NCBI RefSeq assembly: GCF_010183535.1
Contig: NC_071328.1
Coordinates: 12,090,001 to 12,154,000, forward strand
Source of the DNA: Caenorhabditis remanei
Taxonomy: Eukaryota; Nematoda; Chromadorea; Rhabditida; Rhabditidae
Direction of reading: 5' to 3'
Length of the DNA: 64,000 nt
The notes beneath the pieces were generated by a model, which saw only the letters and a list, made by a program, of their open reading frames with translations, searched no databases and was not told where the DNA came from. Shown here in pieces: positions 56,408 through 64,000 of the stretch. The stretch's first letter is position 1; each line of letters opens with the position of its first letter. Made by a program: the position numbers and the translations under genes.

Positions 56408-57612
56408 TTATCCATTTCCGGGTTTCTTCTGAACTCTGTCTTCCTTCGGATCCTCGTCCAGAGTTCCAGTTTCTTGTTCTTCAGTTTGTCCTCCGATTTC
56501 TTCTGAAAAAAGAGAACTTTAAAATAGGGTTTTTTGTAAAAAGAGCTTGCAGGTTTCGACCGATTCCGTTGGACCTGACTTCAAAAAAAAGGTATATTTA
56601 TAGTGAAAGGGAGAGCTCGGTCATCATCAGCAACGACTCTCCCTTTATTCAACAAGAAATCCATACTTGCAAATTTACGGCCCGTTAGACAATTTTCAAG
56701 GATCGGCTTCAAAAAAAGATACCTATTTTTACGGTTTTTTTTTGAATTTTTTTTGAAATTTCACATTAAAAATTTCGATTTTTGATGAATAACTAGCTTT
56801 TGATTGAATTCTGAAGTATAGTCAAAAATTCGCCATTTTTGGGAAAAATTCAAATTTTCAGTTCAAATTTTTTCGGCCGGGCCGGGCCGTGGAAATTCTC
56901 GTCACGGAGTATGAACAAATCGAACTAGAGCAACTGATCTCTTCCGAAACTCCTTTCACGGAAAGGAATTCCAAGTTTTTTGAAGTTGAAGTTTCTTTTG
57001 AACTATTTATTACGATTTCATATAAATTTCTGATTGGAAAAGAGCTGAAACTTGACATTATAGCAGTCGGGCTCGAATGCTATCCAGAAAATCACCAAGA
57101 CGGGGACCGCGTGGAGCTCCGCCTCCTGGAGCCGGTGGTTGATAGGCTCCGCCCCTCGGCCGAGATTCATGAGAGCACATTCGCAATTGATTCATGTGGT
57201 GTTCGGGTTCCTTCTGAGGGCGGCCCTTCATTTCCAACTCTTCGTGATCTGAAATTATTTTGAATTGGCTCGTTTTTAGAACATTTTCAACATTTTTGAG
57301 CATTTTCAATCAAAATCTTCCAAAAATTAGGTAAAAGCTTGAAACTTTGATTTTTGTGTATTTTCCGAGCGTTTTTAGTCAAATTTTGGCGTTTTCAGCC
57401 TATTTCTGCTTATTTTCAGCAATTTTCAGAAATCCAAAAGAATCAGAAATCCTAAATTCTTTAGATCAAGGCTACATTCCTTCTCCAAATTTCCAAGAAT
57501 CCAGAATTCACCTCAAGTAATCAATTCCACAATCAACCTTCCAATCCATGTCTTCTTCCAAATCTTCTTGTCATCACCAATTCCCATCATCATTATCATC
57601 ATATCAAACGTA
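56408..57612 (-). CDS. Small hypothetical protein, disordered, Pro/Gly- and Glu-rich
   Basis: The minus strand offers a chain of in-phase exons. A start near 57612 (MMIMMMGI) splices to DHEELEMKGRPQKEPEHH and GGAYQPPAPGGGAPRGPRL (about 57248-57108). That splices to EEIGGQTEEQETGTLDEDPK and a stop near 56408. The two downstream exons fit in phase with good AG acceptors; the first exon is doubtful. No known domain. A MITE (56662-56907) lies in the intron. Confidence 0.4.
56662..56907. mobile_element. MITE with CATACTTGCAA end, truncated, inverted copy
   Basis: Starts CATACTTGCAAATTTACGG and runs to GGCCGGGCCGTGGAAATTCTC, the reverse of 49883-50159. The far CAAGTATG end is missing. Confidence 0.82.
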
Positions 57613-59130
57613 CTTCTCTCGCTGTCTTCAAAGCAATCAAAACCCTTCTTCTTCGCCTCCTTAACAATCACTACTACACATATTTATGATTCCGATCTTT
57701 TGAGAGAATCTCGACGTCTTCTTCCTATTGACAACTGATATGATCAAATTCTTCTCTCTCTCTCTTCCATCAGAATGTTTCAAAAGTTCCCCTCCCCTAA
57801 AATTCACCATAAATTCTCGACTCCGCCCCTTTGTTGTTCTCTGTCTGTCTGATTCTTTGCGTCTCTCTCACTCTCTCTTCCATTACTACCATTCCCGGTC
57901 GTCATCTATGTATCTATCTGTGTTGTATCCCTCCTCTCCCCCAATTCTTCCGAAAACTTTCATCTATCTTTTTCTTGTTTTCGTTTCCGTCGTTTCCTTG
58001 TATTCTACATAACAGATATTCCCTTTTCAACACATCCTTAACTGGGGGGAACCGTCACTACTTTTTAGACTACCTCTATTAGAAGAGAATTTGAAAAATG
58101 TAATGATTTTTATAGGTTTCTGCCACATTAAGGGGTTTTCAGAACATTTGAATAGCTTCAATGCTTTTTTTCCAGTTTCCAGCTCTATAAACGTCGAAAT
58201 TTTAAAGTTTTTTATAGTTAACCTTTTACTGACTCAAGATTCTCTCATCTTACAGTTAGAGTAGTCCCCTTGTTAGTTAAATGTTGCTGAATTCCTTCAA
58301 TTGTTCCTTTTTTTTGTAAAATCTAATTCAGATCTTTATTTTTATAGTTGATAACTTTTTTGTACATGCACTTTCCACAGAGATCCACAATCTCCATTTC
58401 CTCAAGAATATTTACTACAAAAAAGTTGTCAAAATAATTTAATTAACATTTTTTATTTACGATTTTTATAATAGTTTTGAAGATATACAGCTTCAAAGAC
58501 AGGTATCTGGAAATAATAGACGGATCTCTTTTCTTCTTCATATCTGTCTTAGTTGACATTTTACAAAAAAGTTGTAAACTACAAAAATGATAAACAAAAA
58601 ATTTTCCACATTTTCCTAGTTGACCACTTTTTGATATCTCTTTTCGCTTTTGAGATACGCCCCTTCAAAGATGGTAGCTTCGAGCAACAGGCAGAGACGC
58701 AGAGAAACGAGAATGTCTCACTCTATCGCCTCTCTCGCATTGTCAAGGTGCCGAACTTTGAAGTTGCATATCTCGAGAATTTGAAGAGCTAGAAAAAAGT
58801 TGTCAACAGCTAAAATAAAGATCTAGGTTTGATCTACAAGACCATATAAAATTTAAATAACTGAGACTATGTAGGAGACCGTGAGAAGACGTCAAAGTTA
58901 GTCAATTTAAAGATAAAAACTTCTACTTTTTTCGGTTTTTCGGGTTTTTCTGTATCACACACTAAACTTTTTTTGTTTATATTCTATATCTAGTCGTTTT
59001 TCTGTGACCAAAGCGCCGATTTCTAAGAAAAACAGTTTCCATACGGCTTCCTCCATTTCTCCCTAGAATTCTATAATTTCATCCAATTTCCGTCTAATTT
59101 TCCAGCCGCAAGTCGAAGAAGAAGACGAAG
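57613..59130. other. Gene-free interval upstream of the membrane-protein gene
   Basis: Pyrimidine-rich DNA (TCTCTCTC, CATCATCATTATC) to about 58000, then fold-back repeat copies at 58320-58450 and 58600-58840 (GAGACGCAGAGAAACGAGAA; AAAAAAGTTGTCAACAGC). No gene was supported. Confidence 0.5.
58600..58840. repeat. Fold-back repeat copy
   Basis: Arms TTCCTAGTTGACCACTTTTTG and AGCTAGAAAAAAGTTGTCAAC, centre GAGACGCAGAGAAACG. Matches 24185-24390 and 61125-61350 closely at the right side (AGATCTAGGTTTGATCTACA). Confidence 0.7.
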
Positions 59131-62100
59131 ATGCCATCCACTTCCAAATTGATCATTCTGGCTATCGTCGCGTTGATTGGCGTCGTAACAAGTCAAGAAC
59201 AACAGGCGTGTGCCGTCAATCAACTCTTCAACGGACAGATTTGCACGTGCGCTCCAGGGTAGGTGAAATAGTGTGGGATAGGGGTGGAGACGCAGAGAAA
59301 ACAGTATTAATGATAAATTGGAAAGAGACGATCTGATTATGAGAGGAAAACCACTCCCATTTTTTTCAATTGGGTGAAAATTGGTTTGGTTGGGTTCATG
59401 AAGAAGAAGACGAAGAAGACAGATACGTCTTCGTATGGTTCATTTTGATGAATTGATCGGAAACCTTGAAAATTTGAAGATAAGAAAGAAATGGGGAATG
59501 TAAAATTTAGCGATGTTTGAAAGCGCGTTGTGAAGCGATAGTTAATTAATATAGCTTGCAACTTATATGGTTGAATAGAGCAAGTCTAGTGCTACATTTT
59601 TGCAGTTGACAGTATTTTGATAGCTAGCGAGGCTCTCGAGATATGAGCATTTTAAGATAGGCACCTGAACTTCGAGATAGAGAGAGAGAGAGAGTGCGAG
59701 GAGGAGAGAACGTCTGCCTTCTCTGCGTCTCTCTCCCTCTCTCCGTTGGCTTCGAAGACTCATATCTCGAGAGCCTCGTTAGCTATCAAAAAACTATCAA
59801 TTACAGAAATGTAGAGCTAGTTTTGATCTACAAAACTATACAAAATTTAAATGTTTTGGATGTTCAGACATCCCGTGACAGAGCGTCAAAGTTCGGCATT
59901 TTTTTTCCAAATGTTAAGAACATGTTTTCTGATTAGTCATTGCTATCAGTCTCTAGTCAACATCCAAAAATGTAGAATTTCACTAAATTTCAACAGAATT
60001 CAGATTCCAACCCTATTTCAAATTAAAATTCTCTCCCAATTTTCAGGTACTTCTCTTCGGCCAACGATGACTCAAAGGCACGTTGCGATGATGAGTGTGA
60101 AGAGGTAATGAACGGAACGAAAGACCGGTTTCCAAATGTTTCTTGTCTTTGCAGGTCTATTTCTCCGTTTTCACCACCGGAAAGTGTGTGGACAACATCT
60201 TTGGCAAAGTGCCAAAGGATCAACAACCGGCGTGTAATTTGAGATGTGGAGTGAGTTTTTTTTTTGCGGTTGGGATGAAGGAAGGGATAGATGGATGCTT
60301 AAGATTTTCTGGAAGAAATTTCTAGAAAGAAGAGATCCCACTTACAACTGCGCCCCACCGCAAACGAGAGAGTGTCGCCGAGAAACGCAGAGTTTTTCTC
60401 GCCCCATCACAAACTTTCACAGTTTTTAATCTATTTTCGCATTTTTTCATAGTATTTTTAGTAAATACCAATGAAAAAATGCGAGAATTGGTCAAATGCT
60501 GTGAAATTCTGTGTTGAAGCGTGAAAAAACTCTGCGTCTCTCGTTTGCTTTGGGGCACGGTTGTAAGAGGGGTGGACTGCTAACATATCTCGTCGAGGAA
60601 ACCTCGCTCATACGCGCCTAAGGCGCCCAGATCTTCTAAAAGAATAAGAAAAATCTTCCGAAATTCCAGATCAGAATCCGTCTCTGGGCCACCATCGCCG
60701 CTTTCGTCGTCATCGCCGCTGCTCTCGTCTCTCTTGTCTTGGCTCTTCCAATGTGCATCGCCTCGTGCTCCGCCTGTTTGAATGCCAAGAAGGTCAGTTT
60801 TTGGACGGAGGAATATGTTGAAAAGAATTCTTGTGTTTTACGACATCGGAATATATCTGGTGACATAATCTCTATCCGTTTGAACCTCATTTTCCCTCAT
60901 TTTAAACGAGGAGAATTGGAGTGAAGAGGGGAAATGGACGAGAAGTGGATACTCTCTTGACATTAAAGACGTTCTAGGAAAATGAAAAAAAAACTAAGAA
61001 GGTCAAGAAATAGAAAAATTGAGACCCATCGTGTCACAAAAACGCACAAATTGTGGGTGAATTTTGAAATGTTATCACAGCGCTCATAATAGTTGCAGAG
61101 CTTTTATATTTATATCAATGCATAGAAAAAGTCTAGAGGTACATTTTTGCAGTTGAAACTTTTTTGATAGCTCCTCACGTTTTTGAGATATGGGTCGCTG
61201 AAACGACGAGAGAGAGAGAGAGAGAGAGAGAGACTGACTCTCTCGCCTCTCTTGCCTTGTCAACTTTGAAGTTGCATATCTCGAGAATTTGTAGAGCTAA
61301 AAAAAAGTTGTCAACTGAAAAAATAAAAATCTAGGTTTGATCTACAAAACCATATAAAATTTTAAAAGTTGAAGCTATGTAGGAGACCGTGAGAAGATTG
61401 AAAAGCTAGTCAATTTTAAGATAAAAACTTTTTTTCAGTTTTTCGGAGTTGTCTCTATCAAAACATTTGTCAAAAATATGTTTGAGATCTGTAACATTTT
61501 TATAACCCTCTTCCAGTTTTCTCTCCCGAATAACTATCCATGCCTAACCGATTTGCCATTCTCCAACCGGTATCCCCCATCACTTCTCCGTTAGGCATGA
61601 CGAAGTAACAAATATTTTCTCCCAATCCTCTCCTATTTATTTTTTCATAAAATTCTCTATACAACCTAGACGATAGAAAAGGTAATAATAGGATTGATAG
61701 TTGAATGAATACAGCCAAAAAAGGGGGAAAAGGGAACTGGTTCTTTGTGTGAAACAGAGAGAGAAAAAGGTTTTATTTTACTTTTTATGCCATTGTATTT
61801 CCCCCTTGTTGTGGTTGTTATTTGTGGTTAAAAGAAGTCGAAAAGAGAGGGAACATTGAGGAAGAAATGTTGATTAGTTAGGGAAATCTTTGAGATTTCA
61901 GAACTGGCTGGAAAGTTAGTGCCGTGCTTTGATATTTTATATAAAATGTAGAAAATGTCTAGAGCTGGATTTTGACTGTTGACAAATTTCAGATGGCTGT
62001 CACAGTTTTTGAGGTATAAGCCTTCAAAGACAGGTTGTTTTGGAGTAAGGGGTAGAACATCTTTACTCATTCATATCTTCCCAGGGAAGCAGTTTACAGA

Positions 62101-63084
62101 AAAGTTATCAACTACAAAAATGATTGGCATGAAATTTCACACATTTTATTAGTTAACACCTTTTTGATAGGTATTATAGGGATGAGATATTTGCGTATAT
62201 ATAAAACACAGGTGTCTTGAACTGCGGCAAAAACGAAAAAACGAAGCGTCAGCTTGAAACCGCCGTATCTCAAAAAAACTAAAAGTGCAATCAAAATGCT
62301 GTTAACTAACAAAATGTGCAAAATGTTATGCTTAATATTTTTGTAATTGATAACTTTTCTGTAAAATGTCGCCCTGGGAAGATTTTTATCAACAAACCGC
62401 ATTTTCCGCCTCTCTCTCTCAGTTCAACCAAGCAATCTTTGAAGACGTATATCTCAATACTTTTCAGAACTACAAAAAAGTTGTGCACAGAAAAATGTAG
62501 CTCTTGACATTTCCTATTCATTCATATACTTCTTAAAACAACGTGACTCTTTCTGTTTCCATGGCGGCTTCAGTGGTTTTCCCCAAAATACAAATATTTC
62601 ATTCGGCCCTGCCCTTCCCATCACTCCTAGACATCAAATTCATAAAATTCCAAAGCAAAAATTCTTCGGAATAATTCATATCATTCTCTCTCCGTATCAT
62701 ATAAAGGTCAATTGGGTAATGTACGCATCCGTCCGAACCATTTATCAGTTGATAACAAAGGAGAGATCAGGGAACGAAGAGAGACGCAGAGTAACCTAGA
62801 TTTTTGATACATTTTTATTATCGATAATACGGGTCAAAACCTGATGGATAATGAAACCTTTCGAGGAGAGGGGGATATGAACAGGATGTGGGGTTTGAGA
62901 GAGGAAAGGGGAGAGTGTGGACATCCGGACAAACTAATTTATTTGAAATAATAAATTATTTCAGGCTAACAAGAACGCCAAACGAGTTGCCCTTGAAGCC
63001 CAAAACGCTCCATCAAAGGACCAACAAGTCGCCACAATGGGATACAATCCATACGCCTACTGGCCATACTACGGACGTGCTTAA
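59131..63084 (+). CDS. Small secreted/single-pass membrane protein, cysteine-rich
   Basis: The start at 59131 follows a probable SL1 acceptor. Exons about 59131-59260, 60047-60104, 60155-60249, 60670-60793 and 62965-63084 give about 175 residues. A signal peptide (LIILAIVALIGVVTSQEQQ) leads to an ectodomain with eight cysteines (ACAVNQLFNGQICTCAPGYF; RCDDECEEVYFSVFTTGKC; ACNLRCG). A transmembrane helix (WATIAAFVVIAAALVSLVLA) and a Cys-rich juxtamembrane stretch (MCIASCSACLNAKK) follow. The cytoplasmic tail is Tyr-rich (GYNPYAYWPYYGRA), with stop at 63082-63084. No family was recognised; the cysteine layout is EGF-like in part. The large introns hold fold-back repeats and a MITE. Confidence 0.8.
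59570..59835. repeat. Fold-back repeat, near-complete copy
   Basis: Arms TGAATAGAGCAAGTCTAGTG and GTAGAGCTAGTTTTGATCTA; GATAGCTAGCGAGGCTCTCG pairs with CGAGAGCCTCGTTAGCTATC. Contains a (GA)n run at about 59680-59696. Confidence 0.8.
60342..60567. mobile_element. Palindromic MITE, TTACAACTGCGCCCCACCG-type ends, longer form
   Basis: Ends TTACAACTGCGCCCCACCGC and GGGGCACGGTTGTAA; inner AACGAGAGAGTGTCG and GAGTTTTTCTC / CTCTGCGTCTC words also pair. Intronic. Confidence 0.8.
61125..61350. repeat. Fold-back repeat with (GA)n tract
   Basis: Arms ATTTTTGCAGTTGAAAC and GTTGTCAACTGAAAAAAT; a pure GA run at 61209-61233. Confidence 0.7.
61930..62510. repeat. Chain of fold-back repeat arms
   Basis: Successive half-units at about 61960, 62100, 62165, 62285, 62345 and 62470 (TATCAACTACAAAAATG; ACACCTTTTTGATAGG; TAATTGATAACTTTTCTG). 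Intronic. Confidence 0.6.
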
Positions 63085-64000
63085 ATTCAGAAAATTTTGA
63101 AATTTTGAATTTTAGTTAACCTCTCCAACTCACAACGCTCACACCCCATTCCCCCTAAATCGGGTTTCAATTTATATTCAGTTTTTCTACTTTTTCAAAC
63201 GAATAATTTGCTCCAAATTTGCATTGTCACAATCCAAAAACTGCCTTTCCATGTTTTTTCACAACTTGTTTTTCGCTAAAAAAATGTATTCAAATTCTAA
63301 ATGAAAATTTAATAAATGATTTTATCTCTGATTTGTCACCGTCTTGACTTCCTGTCGATTATGTGTCTACGTGGCGCAATTGTTTCCAGTTTTGCCCTTC
63401 ACCCACACAGTAGTTGGTTCGATGCCGTCCCGAGGTTTGACCTTTTTACGCAACACAAGCCCTTCCCTCTTTTAATCTTCGATTTGAACAATGTCTGATG
63501 ACAAAGAACATTTTAATCGAATCAACTTTTCTCTTCTCTGAAAAAGAATTATTTCTTCTTTCTTCTTACACTCCAATTTGTTGTTTTTTTCTTTTCGTGT
63601 GTTGATTGAAAACGGAAATAAACAAGTCACTTGACAAAAAAGGAAGGAAAACTTAAGATGATATCAACTAGAGGTTATTGAAAGGGAAAATAAAAACATT
63701 TGACAGGTTTCTTGTTGTGGTTTTAGGGTTAGTTTCGAGTGGTTTGATCCCAGAATGGTCGGTGGGAATATTAGAGAATTTTGAATGGTTCATAGAAACG
63801 TTGTATTGTTACAATGAGGAGAGGAAAGATCTCAAAAACTAAATTTTAGGAAAAGACCTGCAGAATTTTGAGAGCTTTAGCTTGCTCAGTCTTTCCAGCA
63901 AATAGCTAAGATTTGAGATGATGCTGCATGATAAAAAAAAGAAGATATTATTGCGATACTTTAATGAAAAAGTAGAAAACGTCTAGATCTATGTTTCTGC
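63085..64000. other. 3' flank of the last gene, no gene seen
   Basis: Poly(A) signal AATAAA near 63311. Apart from this, AT-rich DNA without a supported gene. The last 30 bases (GAAAACGTCTAGATCTATG) look like the start of another fold-back repeat cut by the window edge. Confidence 0.5.

Noticed and set aside
57728..58012. Plus-strand frame with hydrophobic end (FLVFVSVVSLYST)
   Set aside because: Pyrimidine-rich low-complexity DNA gives Leu/Ser/Phe codons; no splice or start support.

Overview
The window is nematode nuclear DNA, almost certainly from a Caenorhabditis species and probably chromosome I-like. The signs are many short introns ending in TTTTCAG-type acceptors, AT-rich non-coding DNA, abundant fold-back repeats, worm-expanded families (F-box, MSP-like, cuticle collagen, tau-tubulin-kinase-like) and a run of genes I associate with C. 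elegans T08B2/C48E7 (rps-17, an RBM5/10 gene, a CSPG4/NG2 gene, cebp-2, lpd-2, the Pol III subunit RPC3). Gene models are hand-spliced; individual exon edges can be off by a few bases and the species was not determined.

Layout. 0-8 kb: the 3' part of an RBM5/RBM10-type splicing factor (+), a CNNM metal transporter (-), a duplicated scrap of the RBM5 gene tail plus an orphan exon, rps-17 (-) and a cuticle-collagen-like gene (-). 8.4-12.1 kb: a giant near-perfect inverted duplication carrying two intact F-box genes with divergent transcription. 12.2-14.2 kb: a TTBK-like kinase (-). 14.9-32.9 kb: one roughly 30-exon CSPG4/NG2-type transmembrane proteoglycan gene (+). Its introns hold a tRNA-Pro gene, a tRNA-like element, two nested MSP-like genes on the opposite strand, many palindromic repeats and two stray copies of the gene's own exons. 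33-44.2 kb: a saposin-like gene and four F-box genes (-), interleaved with mobile elements and a C-rich minisatellite. 45-48.3 kb: a collagen/olfactomedin type II membrane protein (+). 48.6-54.6 kb: an operon-like trio cebp-2, lpd-2, rpc-3 (+). 55-58 kb: two small doubtful genes. 59.1-63.1 kb: a small cysteine-rich single-pass membrane protein (+).

The housekeeping genes (rps-17, RBM5/10, lpd-2, RPC3) form conserved islands. The accessory content is concentrated in the F-box segments (8.4-12.1 and 34-44.7 kb) and in the introns of the NG2 gene. Inverted-repeat transposable elements dominate the non-coding DNA and appear to have helped copy host exons. No CRISPR, bacterial or viral features were seen.
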